This document shows, piece by piece, positions 29,326 through 37,762 of a DNA stretch of 64,000 nt. The first letter of the stretch is position 1. The number at the start of each line of letters is the position of its first letter. The DNA comes from Hyphomicrobiales bacterium (lineage in GTDB: Bacteria; Pseudomonadota; Alphaproteobacteria; Rhizobiales; Rhizobiaceae): contig UBMP01000012.1 of assembly GCA_900466575.1 (NCBI GenBank), positions 46,442 to 110,441 of the forward strand, in the 5' to 3' direction. A program made the position numbers and the translations under genes. The notes below the pieces were generated by a model. It ran no database searches. It saw nothing but the letters and a program-made list of their open reading frames with translations, and was not told the origin of the DNA.

Positions 29326-29691
29326 ATGCAGTACATGCTTCTGATTTACGAGAATGAGGAGATTTTCGGCGGACCGGAGAAGAACGGACCGATGATGGCC
29401 GAGGTGGGGCCGAAGCACTTCGGCTTTATTGGCGAAATGGGCGCGGCGCGCGTCGGCGGGGCGGGCCTGAAGGGGACTGCCTTTGCCACCACCGTGCGGA
29501 CCGAAAATGGCCAGCAGACCATCCATGACGGCCCGTTTGCCGAAACGAAGGAGCAGCTTGGCGGCTATTACCTGATCGAGGTTCCCGATCTCGACGCGGC
29601 CATTGCGCTGGCGAAGAAGGTGCCGCTGGGCAGGGACGGGGGGATCGAAATCCGGCCGCTGATCCCGCTTCCGCCGGGCATGACGCGGTAA
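29326..29691 (+). CDS. YCII-related DGPF-domain protein
   Basis: This 121-residue small soluble protein belongs to the YCII/DGPF family. It opens with MQYMLLIYENEE and carries the hallmark motif in TIHDGPFAETKEQLGGYYLIEVPDLDAAI, ending EIRPLIPLPP. AAGGAGGGG supports ATG 29326. Such proteins are encoded next to ECF42 sigma factors, as here (8-base gap). They are thought to be targets or partners of the sigma factor; the biochemical activity is unknown. Confidence 0.9.
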   Translation: MQYMLLIYENEEIFGGPEKNGPMMAEVGPKHFGFIGEMGAARVGGAGLKGTAFATTVRTENGQQTIHDGPFAETKEQLGGYYLIEVPDLDAAIALAKKVPLGRDGGIEIRPLIPLPPGMTR

Positions 29692-29699
29692 GGGCGGCG

Positions 29700-30932
29700 A
29701 TGGGCGGCGAGGCTCTTGAGGTTGCATTCCGGGAGATGGGCGGGCGTATCGTTGCCGCGCTCGCTGCCCGGTTCCGCGACCTCGACCTCGCCGAGGAGGC
29801 CTTTGCGGAGGCCTGCTCGCGGGCGGCAAAGATTTGGCCGGTCTCCGGTCCGCCGGATGCGCCGTCCGCTTGGCTTTACCGCACCGCCGAACGCGCCGCT
29901 CTCGACATGGTCCGGCGGCGGCAGGTTCGCCAGAGCCTCGCGCAGGAACCGCCGGAGCCGGAACCCAATGCGGAGGAATTGATGACTTCCGATGAGGCCA
30001 TCATCCCGGAAGAACGGCTGCGGCTTATCTTCATCTGCTGCCATCCGGCGGTCGCTCCGGATAGCCGCGCGGCGCTGACGCTTCGGCTCGTCTGCGGGCT
30101 GGACGTTGCCGAGATTGCGCGGGCTTTCCTGACGAACGATATTGCCCTGCAGCAGCGGCTGGTTCGGGCCAAGCGAAAAATCCGAGAGACGGGCGTGAGC
30201 TTCGAAGTCCCCGGACCGGAGCATTGGCCGGAGCGGCTCAGCGCGGTTCTCTCGACGCTCGAAGTTGCCTATTCCAAGGCGCATGAGGATGCGGCGGGCT
30301 CCGGCCGCCACGCCGGGTTTGCGGCTGAAATGCTGGCGCTCACGGCATTGCTTGCTTCGATGATGCCGGAGGAGGCCGAGGTGCAGGCGCTGGCCGCGAT
30401 CATCCGCTTTGCAGAAGCGCGACGCCCGGCAAGGATTGCGGCGGATGGCAGCATGATCCCGCTTTCCGAGCAGGACCCGGCGCGCTGGTCTGCGGAGCTG
30501 ATTGCCGATGCGCGGCGCTATTGCGGACGGGCGCTGTCCATCGGCTCCCCGGCGCCGCGCATTCTCAACATGATGATCCATGCACTCTGGTGCGGCCGCA
30601 AGAGCCTCGACGACCCACCGCCATGGAAGTCCGTGCTCTCGGCCTATGACATGCTGCTGGCCCTTCAGGACAATCCGATCGTCACGATCAACCGTGCGGT
30701 GGCGCTGGCGGAGGTCGAGGGAGCGGAGGCAGCGCTGACGGCCATCGCCGATCTTGAGCCGGCGCGTTTCGGAAATTTCCTGCCCTATCAAGTGTTGATG
30801 GGCGATCTGCTGGTCCGCACGGGCGACATGGCGGCGGCCCGCGCTGCCTTCGACCGGGCGCTGGCGCTGGGGCCCGGCGAGGCGGAAGCGCGCTATCTCG
30901 CCGCACGGCGGGCAGCGCTTTCGGACGCTTAA
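29700..30932 (+). CDS. ECF42-type RNA polymerase sigma factor with C-terminal TPR-like extension
   Basis: This 410-residue protein is far longer than a usual ECF sigma factor (about 180). The first ~180 residues hold region 2 (FRDLDLAEEAFAEACSRAAKIWP, PSAWLYRTAERAALDMVRRR) and region 4 (RAALTLRLVCGLDVAEIARAFLTNDIALQQRLVRAKRKIR). The remaining ~230 residues are a helical, TPR-like domain (e.g. RAVALAEVEGAEAALTAIADLE and AAARAAFDRALALGPGEAEARYLA). There is no anti-sigma factor; the C-terminal domain is thought to regulate activity. It is cotranscribed with the DGPF gene. Confidence 0.92.
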   Translation: MGGEALEVAFREMGGRIVAALAARFRDLDLAEEAFAEACSRAAKIWPVSGPPDAPSAWLYRTAERAALDMVRRRQVRQSLAQEPPEPEPNAEELMTSDEAIIPEERLRLIFICCHPAVAPDSRAALTLRLVCGLDVAEIARAFLTNDIALQQRLVRAKRKIRETGVSFEVPGPEHWPERLSAVLSTLEVAYSKAHEDAAGSGRHAGFAAEMLALTALLASMMPEEAEVQALAAIIRFAEARRPARIAADGSMIPLSEQDPARWSAELIADARRYCGRALSIGSPAPRILNMMIHALWCGRKSLDDPPPWKSVLSAYDMLLALQDNPIVTINRAVALAEVEGAEAALTAIADLEPARFGNFLPYQVLMGDLLVRTGDMAAARAAFDRALALGPGEAEARYLAARRAALSDA

Positions 30933-31000
30933 TACCGGAACATCGGACAGCGGGGGCGCGAAAAGCCTGGCCAGTGTCATCCACTCGCCAGGCCTCGGCT

Positions 31001-32068
31001 TCAGGCGGCATTGATGACCGGGTAATCCGTATAGCCTTCCGCCCCACCGCCGGCGTAGAAGAAGGCCCGGTTCGGCTCGTTGAGAGGCGCACCGATTTTG
31101 AGGCGCTGCACGAGATCGGGATTGGCAAGCGCCATGGAGCCGAGCGCCTCGATATCTGCACGACCTGCGGCGACATCGGCGCCGATCTGATCGCGTGGTC
31201 GGCCGGGGCGGTTCAGAACCAGCGGACCGCCGAAGGCGTGGCGGATCTCCTCCAGAAACGCATCGCTGCGCACATGCAGGATATGGAGATAGGCAAGGTT
31301 CATCTTGCCGAGTTCAGCCGCCAGATGCCGATAGAGATCGTCATTGGTCTCGCCTTCCGCGATGCCGCCCGTGGGGACCCCCGGCGAGAGGCGGATCGCC
31401 GTCTTTTCCGGGCCGATGGCATCCGCGACGGCGCGGGCTACGTCGAGGGCAAAGCGTGCCCGGTTTTCCATGGAGCCGCCATAAACGTCCGTCCGTTGGT
31501 TCGCGTCAGGCGCCAGGAACTGGTGTACCAGATAGCCGTTTGCGCCGTGGATCTCGACACCATCGGCGCCGGCTTCAATCGCCCGCCTGGCCGCATGGGC
31601 GAAGTCGGCGATCGTCTGGCGGACCTCGTCCGTTTCCAGTGCGCGCGGGACCGGCACCGGCAGCATTCCCGTCATCGTGAACATGTCCTCTCCGGCCGCG
31701 ATGGCCGAGGGCGCGACCGGTTGACGGTGATGCGGCGTGTTGTCGGGATGCGACCGCCGGCCGACATGCATGAGCTGGATGAACAGGCGTCCGCCGGAGG
31801 CGTGCACGGCATCGGCAACATTGCGCCAGCCGGCCACATGCGCATCCGTGTAGATGCCCGGCGTTGCGAGATAGCCCTGCCCGTCATCAGAGGGTTGCGT
31901 GCCTTCGCTGATCAGCAGGCCGAGCGAGGCGCGCTGGCCGTAATATTCTGCTGCGAGATCGCCCGGCGTGCCGTCGGGTTTGGCGCGGCTGCGGGTCATC
32001 GGCGCCATGGCGAGACGGTGCGGCAGCGTGAAGGTTGCCAGTTTGAGAGGGCTCCAGAGGTCGGTCAT
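31001..32068 (-). CDS. nemA: Old Yellow Enzyme family alkene reductase
   Basis: This 355-residue FMN enzyme reduces activated C=C bonds and some nitro compounds with NAD(P)H. The TIM barrel shows LATFTLPHRLAMAPMTRSRA, LMHVGRRSHPDN, the substrate-binding pair His/Asn in GVEIHGANGYLVHQFL and YGGSMENRARFALDV. ATG 32068 follows AGGAGAAG and starts at MTDLWSPLKLA, so the open frame further upstream is not used. The divergent LysR gene probably controls it. Confidence 0.93.
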   Translation of the reverse strand: MTDLWSPLKLATFTLPHRLAMAPMTRSRAKPDGTPGDLAAEYYGQRASLGLLISEGTQPSDDGQGYLATPGIYTDAHVAGWRNVADAVHASGGRLFIQLMHVGRRSHPDNTPHHRQPVAPSAIAAGEDMFTMTGMLPVPVPRALETDEVRQTIADFAHAARRAIEAGADGVEIHGANGYLVHQFLAPDANQRTDVYGGSMENRARFALDVARAVADAIGPEKTAIRLSPGVPTGGIAEGETNDDLYRHLAAELGKMNLAYLHILHVRSDAFLEEIRHAFGGPLVLNRPGRPRDQIGADVAAGRADIEALGSMALANPDLVQRLKIGAPLNEPNRAFFYAGGGAEGYTDYPVINAA

Positions 32069-32149
32069 TTTGCTTCTCCTGCAAAGGTGGTGTGAAACTT
32101 GAAACGGAGGTAACGGCGGGTTGCCGGAAGACACGCTTCAATTTAATGA

Positions 32150-32182
32150 TCCAAATTCGTTGCGATAGCTGGTATATTTGGA
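32150..32182. promoter_or_regulatory. Inverted repeat between nemA and LysR genes
   Basis: The arms TCCAAAT and ATTTGGA are perfect and separated by 19 bases, in the 138-bp divergent region. The position, 81 bases from nemA and 24 from the LysR start, suits a regulator site that represses its own gene and controls nemA. Confidence 0.5.
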
Positions 32183-32206
32183 CGCATCGTCTCACTGGTG
32201 GAACAA

Positions 32207-33097
32207 ATGGATCTTCTTGCACTGGCCGATTTCAATCTGGTGGCCCGCCATGGCGGGTTTGGCAACGCAGCACGCATGACGGGGCGACCCAAGGCCACCT
32301 TGTCGCGCCGCGTGGCCGATCTCGAAGCGGGATTGGAACTGCGGCTCTTCGAGCGTGGCGCCCGGAAGCTCAAGCTGACCGAAGAGGGCCGGGCGCTTTA
32401 CGAGCGCACCAGTCAATTGCTGACCGAACTGGAAGAGACGGCAACCTCCATCGCCTCCGGCGGACAATCACCGCGCGGACGTCTGCGCATCAGCGCACCG
32501 CTGATGTTCTCGCAAGCGGCGCTGGGCAAACTCGCGGCGGGCTTTGTGATGCAATATCCTGACATGCGGGTCGAAATCGTGGTCGAGGATCGACCGGTGG
32601 ACATGATCGAGGAGGCCTATGACCTCGTCATCCGCGTCAATCCCGAGCCTGACATCAATCTCGTCGGCCGACCCTTTCTGCACGACCGGCAGGTCGTCGT
32701 GGCGCCGCTCGATTTTGCATGGCCCGCAGACGGGGCTGAAGTCCCGGCCATCGTTCGGGGCGTGGTTCGCAAATCCGACACGTGGAAGCTGACGACGCCG
32801 AACGGAGCGCGCGAGCTTGCGGTCATGCCGATATTGGCCATGTCGGCCAACACGATGGTGCGCGATGCCGTCCTGAAGGGCGCCGGCGTGGCGCGCCTGC
32901 CGCTTTCGCTGGTCAACGGCGATCTCGCTGCTGGGCGGCTCGCGCTTTGGGGCGATATCGAAGGGGTAAAAGTCGCGCTCTGGGCGCTCTACCCGTCACG
33001 CCGTCTGCTGAGCGTCCGGGTGTCGGCGTTTCTCGATTATCTGAGACAGGCCTTCCCGCAGGGAACGCCAGAGGAGCTCGCCGCCTATCTGAGCTGA
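32207..33097 (+). CDS. LysR-family transcriptional regulator
   Basis: This 296-residue protein has the N-terminal LysR helix-turn-helix (LLALADFNLVARHGGFGNAARMTGRPKATLSRRVADLEAGLELRLFERG) and a substrate-binding-protein-like effector domain (GRLRISAPLMFSQAALGKLAAGFV; DLVIRVNPEPDINLVGRPF). ATG 32207 is chosen over the in-frame GTG nine bases upstream. It belongs to the AaeR/DmlR-like group that often sits divergent to a flavin reductase gene. The inducer is unknown. Confidence 0.9.
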   Translation: MDLLALADFNLVARHGGFGNAARMTGRPKATLSRRVADLEAGLELRLFERGARKLKLTEEGRALYERTSQLLTELEETATSIASGGQSPRGRLRISAPLMFSQAALGKLAAGFVMQYPDMRVEIVVEDRPVDMIEEAYDLVIRVNPEPDINLVGRPFLHDRQVVVAPLDFAWPADGAEVPAIVRGVVRKSDTWKLTTPNGARELAVMPILAMSANTMVRDAVLKGAGVARLPLSLVNGDLAAGRLALWGDIEGVKVALWALYPSRRLLSVRVSAFLDYLRQAFPQGTPEELAAYLS

Positions 33098-33143
33098 AGC
33101 CATTCCGCAGTCGGGCCTGCATCAAGCCCTGGATTTGCCGACA

Positions 33144-34028
33144 TCAGAACTGCTCTGGCCAGTCGCGGCGCGTGGCAACCTGCCCTTCCTTGCGCAGCCG
33201 GGTCACTTCGGGCATGTCGATCTCCGCCACCAGCCAGCTTGAGCCAGCAACGTCATCCTCCGAGCTTTCGGCGAAGATGCCCGAGGGCGGCATTCCGTAA
33301 TCCGGGGGCACATAGAGCGCGGCGCGGCCCTTGTTCTCGTCCATGGCGGGCGACCAAGGTGCATTGCCGGCGGTCGGCGAGGCAAGCACGGCGATCTGGT
33401 TTTCGAGCGCCCGCGCCTGCGCGCCGATGCGGACGCGGTAGCTGCCGGCGAGCGTGTCGGTGCAGGAGGGCGCGAGGATGAGATCGGCGCCATCTTCGGC
33501 AAGCTTGCGGGCGAGTATCGGGAATTCGTTGTCGTAGCAGATCAGGATGCCGAGCCTGCCGATCGGCGTGTCGAAGGTCCTCAGCCCATGAACGCCCGCC
33601 GCGATGAACCATTTCTCGCGCTCGAAGCGGGTCATGATCTGCTTGTCCTGCACGCCGATCAGGCCTTGCGGACCGAAGAGGAAGGCGCGGTTGCGGTACT
33701 TGCCATCGGCATCAAGTACCGGGGCCGAGCCGGGCGAAAACAGGATGTTATGGTTGGCGGCGATCTCGGCGCAGAGTTCCACCCAACGCGGGATCAGCGG
33801 CTGGATGCCGGCAATGGAGCCATGAAGGTCCGAGCGGGTTTCGGCATCTAGCTGGCCGGCCAGAACCATGGCGGCATATTCCGGTAATAGCGCCAGTTCC
33901 GCGCCCTGCCGTGCAGGCTCACCCACCAGCGTCGTCAGGTGGTGGGCGTAGGAGTCCCAGGTCTCGATGAGGTCAATTGCATATTGGCAGGCGGCGAGTT
34001 TCACCATCGCGGTCGGCATTCCTTGCAT
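33144..34028 (-). CDS. Carbon-nitrogen hydrolase (nitrilase superfamily)
   Basis: This 294-residue cytoplasmic amidase-like enzyme has the Glu-Lys-Cys triad: Glu50 in ALLPEY, Lys129 in GVQDKQIMTRFEREKW and Cys164 in ILICYDNEFP. The length and the CYDNEFP motif match the group found fused to GNAT domains in some bacteria. Alternative starts are ATG 34019 and ATG 34007 (MVKLAACQYAID, which begins the conserved domain). It follows the GNAT gene by 23 bases in the same direction. The natural amide substrate is unknown. Confidence 0.9.
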   Translation of the reverse strand: MQGMPTAMVKLAACQYAIDLIETWDSYAHHLTTLVGEPARQGAELALLPEYAAMVLAGQLDAETRSDLHGSIAGIQPLIPRWVELCAEIAANHNILFSPGSAPVLDADGKYRNRAFLFGPQGLIGVQDKQIMTRFEREKWFIAAGVHGLRTFDTPIGRLGILICYDNEFPILARKLAEDGADLILAPSCTDTLAGSYRVRIGAQARALENQIAVLASPTAGNAPWSPAMDENKGRAALYVPPDYGMPPSGIFAESSEDDVAGSSWLVAEIDMPEVTRLRKEGQVATRRDWPEQF

Positions 34029-34051
34029 TCAGGCGTTTTCATGCGGGTAGC

Positions 34052-34642
34052 TTAGAGTTCCTTAATCCAGAAGGACATGGGCTTCGGGCTTTCTTCCGCC
34101 TCGTCCAAATCCTGCCAGCTGAATGTGGTTCGCAAATCCGGACGCGGCAGGTAGCCGCGATTGCGCCAGAACTCGTCGAGCGGCACGTAGTCCGCCGGGC
34201 GGCGCGGATGATCCTCCGGACGCTCGACAGCGCAGAAGGTGCAATGCGTCATGCCGCCGATGCTGCGCGCAAAGTTCTCCCGCTCCTCAATGAAGCGCAC
34301 GCCGATCCCCCTGCCGCGATAGCCGGATTTAAGTATGGATTCGCCAAAATAGAAGATGGAGTCCGTGTTGTAGCCGAAGACCGTGAAGGGCGCTTTCACC
34401 TCGCGGGTCTCGCCCTTCATGGGCGTGCCTGTCGCCGCGCCCACGACCTCGTCGCCGTCGAAGGCGAGCACGAAGATCGAGCCCGGCGAGCGGGCATAGG
34501 TGGACAGATATTTCCGCTCATAGTCCTTCGAGCCCTCGTAGAGATAGGGAAAGGCGCGGAACACTTCGATGCGCAGCCGCGCCACATCGTCGAAATAGGG
34601 GACGGCCGCCGGGCCGGAGAAAGTCTTGATCGTCAGCGTCAT
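34052..34642 (-). CDS. GNAT acetyltransferase paired with nitrilase
   Basis: This 196-residue GNAT protein has the acetyl-CoA loop SGYRGRGIGVRFIEERENFA near residues 105-125 and ends FWRNRGYLPRPDLRTTFSWQDLDE. The N-terminus DVARLRIEVFRAFPYLYEG is typical of GNATs that are fused N-terminally to a carbon-nitrogen hydrolase. Here the two are separate adjacent genes in the same order. GGGGAAGACG supports ATG 34642. Acetylation and hydrolysis probably act on the same class of small amide, but this is inference. Confidence 0.88.
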   Translation of the reverse strand: MTLTIKTFSGPAAVPYFDDVARLRIEVFRAFPYLYEGSKDYERKYLSTYARSPGSIFVLAFDGDEVVGAATGTPMKGETREVKAPFTVFGYNTDSIFYFGESILKSGYRGRGIGVRFIEERENFARSIGGMTHCTFCAVERPEDHPRRPADYVPLDEFWRNRGYLPRPDLRTTFSWQDLDEAEESPKPMSFWIKEL

Positions 34643-34768
34643 GGCGTCTTCCCCTACCGAACGGTTCAGTCTCTCAATTTTTACTGCGTTGCCAATGCGA
34701 ACCCGGTTTTCATACGCACCGGGATTCCTCTATATCCCAATCCGATAGAACAACCGGAGTTCCCTTGA

Positions 34769-35170
34769 ATGCACGCCGCCGACCTCATTGCCGCCTATTA
34801 CGACGCTTTCAATGCCGGCGACATGGACCGCTTCCTGTCGCTGCTGACCGACGATGTCGCCCATGACATCAACCAGGGCGAACGCCAGACGGGCAGAAAA
34901 GCCTTCGCAGACTTCATGGCGCACATGAACCGCTGCTACAAGGAACACCTGACGGATATGGTGATCATGACAAGCGCGGATGGCAAGCGGGCATCCGCAG
35001 AATTCGTGGTCAATGGTCAATACCTTGCCACCGACGAGGGCCTGCCGGAGGCGAATGGCCAGACCTACAAGCTGCCCGCCGGCGCGTTTTTCGACATCCG
35101 CGACGGCAAGGTGGCACGGGTGACGAATTACTACAATCTCAACGACTGGATTGCTCAGGTGGGTGGGTAA
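34769..35170 (+). CDS. NTF2-like (SnoaL / ketosteroid isomerase-type) protein
   Basis: This 133-residue cone-fold protein opens with ADLIAAYYDAFNAGDMDRFLSLLTDDVAHDINQGE, the standard NTF2-like helix pair and first strand, and ends RDGKVARVTNYYNLNDW. These proteins act as isomerases, hydrolases or ligand binders. The sequence does not decide which. It is a single gene with a CGGAG ribosome site. A repeat element follows it. Confidence 0.85.
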   Translation: MHAADLIAAYYDAFNAGDMDRFLSLLTDDVAHDINQGERQTGRKAFADFMAHMNRCYKEHLTDMVIMTSADGKRASAEFVVNGQYLATDEGLPEANGQTYKLPAGAFFDIRDGKVARVTNYYNLNDWIAQVGG

Positions 35171-35198
35171 CTTACCTGTAACGGCATCTCGAGCGGTT

Positions 35199-35364
35199 AA
35201 AGACCCCACCCCAACCCTCCCCACAAGGGGGAGGGAGAGTGACTGTTGGGCCATCATCACATTCGGGTGCAGCGACCAACAAGCTTGAATTCAGGGCGAG
35301 CGAGACGCCACGCATCGTCTCCCCCCTTGTGGGGGAGATGGCCGGCAGGCCAGAGGGGGTCTTT
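35199..35364. repeat. Composite palindromic repeat between convergent genes
   Basis: The element is bounded by inverted 9-mers AAAGACCCC (35199-35207) and GGGGTCTTT (35356-35364). It contains two CTCCC-ACAA-GGGGAG hairpins in opposite orientation at 35215-35235 and 35318-35338. It fills the space between the convergent NTF2-like and epimerase genes. It probably ends transcription from both sides. No coding potential is visible. Confidence 0.68.
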
Positions 35365-35374
35365 GCTCCGCCCC

Positions 35375-36376
35375 TCAGATCACCGTGAACCCATGCGCAT
35401 AGGGATCGCGATCATCAATGAAGATCGTGTTGAAGCCGGTCTGGCGGGCCCAGCCGCCGACGGAGGGGATGATGCCTTCGCGGTTGCCGACCTTGACGGC
35501 AGCTTCTACCCGGCCCTTGAAGAGCGAGCCGATGATGCTTTCATGGATGAAGTCGTCGCCGACCTTCAGCTTGCCTTGGGCGGCCCATTGCGCCATGCGG
35601 GCCGAGGTGCCGGTGCCGCAGGGCGAGCGGTCGATGGCTTTTTCGCCGTAGAAGACGGCGTTGCGGGCGGTGGCTTCCGGATGCTTCGGCGCGCCGGCCC
35701 AGAGGATATGACGCAGGCCGTTGATGTCCGGGTTTTCCGGGTGGACGAACTGGTATTTCTCGTTCAGCGCCTTGCGCAGCTTCGGCGAATAGCCGACCAG
35801 TTCCCCGGCGGTGTAGTCTGCGATGTCGCGGAAGCAATCCTGCGGATCGACGATGGCGTAGAAATTGCCGCCATAGGCGACATCCACCTTCACCTCGCCC
35901 AGACCCTCGACTTCCGCCGTCAAGCCTTCTTCATAGAGGAACGAGGCGACATTGGTAAGGCGCACTTCCTCGACGAAGCGGCCTTCCTGTTTATACGTCG
36001 CGACGACCAGACCGGCCGGCGTATCGAGGCGCAGCACGCCCGGCTCCTTCGGCGTAACGAGGCCGTTTTCAATCGCCATCGTCACCGTGCCGATCGTGCC
36101 GTGACCGCACATAGGCAAGCAGCCGGAAGTCTCGATGAAGAGGACGGCGACATCGCAATCGGGGCGCGTCGGCGGATAGAGGATCGAGCCGGACATCATG
36201 TCATGGCCGCGCGGCTCGAACATGAGGCCGGTGCGGATCCAGTCATATTCGGCGAGGAAATGTGCACGCTTCTCGATCATGTTCGCGCCTTCGAGACGCG
36301 GGCCGCCGCCGGCGACCAGGCGGACCGGATTGCCGCAGGTGTGGCCGTCGATGCATTGGAACGTGTGGTTCGCCAT
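35375..36376 (-). CDS. hypF: 4-hydroxyproline 2-epimerase (proline racemase family)
   Basis: This 333-residue enzyme interconverts trans-4-hydroxy-L-proline and cis-4-hydroxy-D-proline. Both catalytic cysteines are present: Cys90 in LPMCGHGTIG and Cys253 in RSPCGTGTSA. That separates it from the Thr-containing dehydratase members. The opening HTFQCIDGHTCGNPVRLVAGG is typical. GAGGATCACC precedes ATG 36376. It follows the D-amino-acid oxidase gene by 18 bases, forming the first two steps of hydroxyproline breakdown. The later dehydratase and deaminase genes are not in this window. Confidence 0.92.
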   Translation of the reverse strand: MANHTFQCIDGHTCGNPVRLVAGGGPRLEGANMIEKRAHFLAEYDWIRTGLMFEPRGHDMMSGSILYPPTRPDCDVAVLFIETSGCLPMCGHGTIGTVTMAIENGLVTPKEPGVLRLDTPAGLVVATYKQEGRFVEEVRLTNVASFLYEEGLTAEVEGLGEVKVDVAYGGNFYAIVDPQDCFRDIADYTAGELVGYSPKLRKALNEKYQFVHPENPDINGLRHILWAGAPKHPEATARNAVFYGEKAIDRSPCGTGTSARMAQWAAQGKLKVGDDFIHESIIGSLFKGRVEAAVKVGNREGIIPSVGGWARQTGFNTIFIDDRDPYAHGFTVI

Positions 36377-36394
36377 GGTGATCCTCGAAAGGTT

Positions 36395-37627
36395 TCAGAA
36401 GCGCTGGGCGCGGAAGGGTTTCATGTCGATGGCCGGGGCCTTGCCTTCGACGAGATCGGCAGCGACTTCCGCCGTGCCCGCGGATTGCGTCAGGCCCAGA
36501 TGTCCATGGCCAAAGGCGTAGACAATCGCAGGCGTGGCCGACGAGGGCGAGATGACCGGTAGGCTGTCGGGCATGGACGGCCGGAAGCCCATCCACTGCA
36601 CACCGCCTTCGGTCTTCAACCCCGGCAGGAAGGTCTTGGCCTTGGCGAGCAGGAATTCGGCGCGCTTCATGTTGGGCGCAAGCTTCAGTCCGCCGAGCTC
36701 CACCGCGCCGCCGACGCGGACGCCCTCGCCGATCTTGCTGACCACGAAGGCGTGGTTGGAGAAGGTCACATGGGTCCTGAGATCGAAAGCGCCGGCCGGC
36801 AGCGTCGTGTTGTAGCCGCGTTCGGTTTCGAGAGGCACGGCATCGCCGAGCTGCGCGGTCAAGGACTTCGACCAAGCGCCGCCGGCAATTACGGCGCGGT
36901 CATAGATGCCGTCGATCCGCCCACCCTCGATCCAGACTCCACCCTCCGCCGGGCGCACGGCCTGCACGGTCGCGATTTCGATGCGCCCGCCGGCCGCGCG
37001 GAAACGCGTCGCCAGTTCCTCGACCCAAAGCTTGGGGTCGGTGACGTTGGACCAGTCGGGGGTGAAGCCCGCATGCGTGAAGCGGGGCGCAATCCCCGGC
37101 TGGATTTCTGCGATCTCGGCCGGACTTTTCAGGAGGCGGAAACGCACACCGTGACGCTCGCGCTCGCGCCATTCGGATTGCGACGCCTCGAACTGCGCCG
37201 CGCCTTCATAGAGCTGCAACTGGCCCTCGCGGCGGAGATGCGCCTCCATGCCGTGGTCCTTCGCCAGCCGCTCCAGCGCGTTGCGCGATTGGGTCATCAG
37301 CGAGACCTGGGCGGCAAGTGCTGCCTCATAGCGATCCGGCCAGCTGGCGCGCCAGAAGCGCAGCAACCAGGGCGCAATATTGAGCGCATAAGCCGGCGGG
37401 ATGGAGAGCGGCCCCAGCGGATCGAGCAGCCATTTCGGCGCCTTGCGCATGACGCCCGGCGTGGCGAGCGGCGCGACATCGGTGAAGGCAAAGGCGCCGG
37501 CATTGCCCTGCGAAGTGGCGGAGGCAACGCCTTCGCGATCGAAGATCGTAACATCGTGGCCGCGCACGGCCAGCTGCAGGCCCGTCGAGACCCCGATGAC
37601 GCCTGCTCCAATGATCGCGATTTTCAT
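36395..37627 (-). CDS. hypO: FAD-dependent cis-4-hydroxy-D-proline oxidase (DadA-like)
   Basis: This 410-residue flavoprotein opens with a dinucleotide-binding fold (IAIIGAGVIGVSTGLQLAVRGHDVTIFDRE) and has the DAO-type C-terminus (GFRPSMPDSLPVISPSSATPAIVYAFGHGHLGLTQSAGTAEVAADLV). It is homologous to D-amino-acid dehydrogenase DadA. Position directly upstream of the hydroxyproline epimerase gene indicates that it oxidises cis-4-hydroxy-D-proline to the pyrroline carboxylate. It is probably membrane-associated and quinone-linked. DadA is the alternative call. Confidence 0.87.
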   Translation of the reverse strand: MKIAIIGAGVIGVSTGLQLAVRGHDVTIFDREGVASATSQGNAGAFAFTDVAPLATPGVMRKAPKWLLDPLGPLSIPPAYALNIAPWLLRFWRASWPDRYEAALAAQVSLMTQSRNALERLAKDHGMEAHLRREGQLQLYEGAAQFEASQSEWRERERHGVRFRLLKSPAEIAEIQPGIAPRFTHAGFTPDWSNVTDPKLWVEELATRFRAAGGRIEIATVQAVRPAEGGVWIEGGRIDGIYDRAVIAGGAWSKSLTAQLGDAVPLETERGYNTTLPAGAFDLRTHVTFSNHAFVVSKIGEGVRVGGAVELGGLKLAPNMKRAEFLLAKAKTFLPGLKTEGGVQWMGFRPSMPDSLPVISPSSATPAIVYAFGHGHLGLTQSAGTAEVAADLVEGKAPAIDMKPFRAQRF

Positions 37628-37670
37628 GTTGGCCTGCTACCAAATTGCCGTGATGTCTCCTGTATATTTT

Positions 37671-37680
37671 TTGTCGACAA
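37671..37680. promoter_or_regulatory. Palindrome TTGTCGACAA upstream of hypO
   Basis: This perfect 10-bp palindrome lies 43 bases upstream of hypO in an AT-rich context. It fits the GT-N2-AC pattern bound by FadR-subfamily GntR regulators, and hydroxyproline genes in rhizobia are under a GntR repressor (HypR). The regulator gene itself is not in the window. Confidence 0.5.
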
Positions 37681-37762
37681 GGTTTTCAAGGGGTGAGATG
37701 GGGAAGCTTGCCTTCCCCTGACGCCGGAAAGACGTTTCCGAATTGAACCCCTTCGAGAGCCG

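Noticed and set aside
29568-30980. 470-codon minus-strand open frame across the ECF42 sigma factor
   Set aside because: Antisense; the plus-strand product has clear sigma regions and partner gene.
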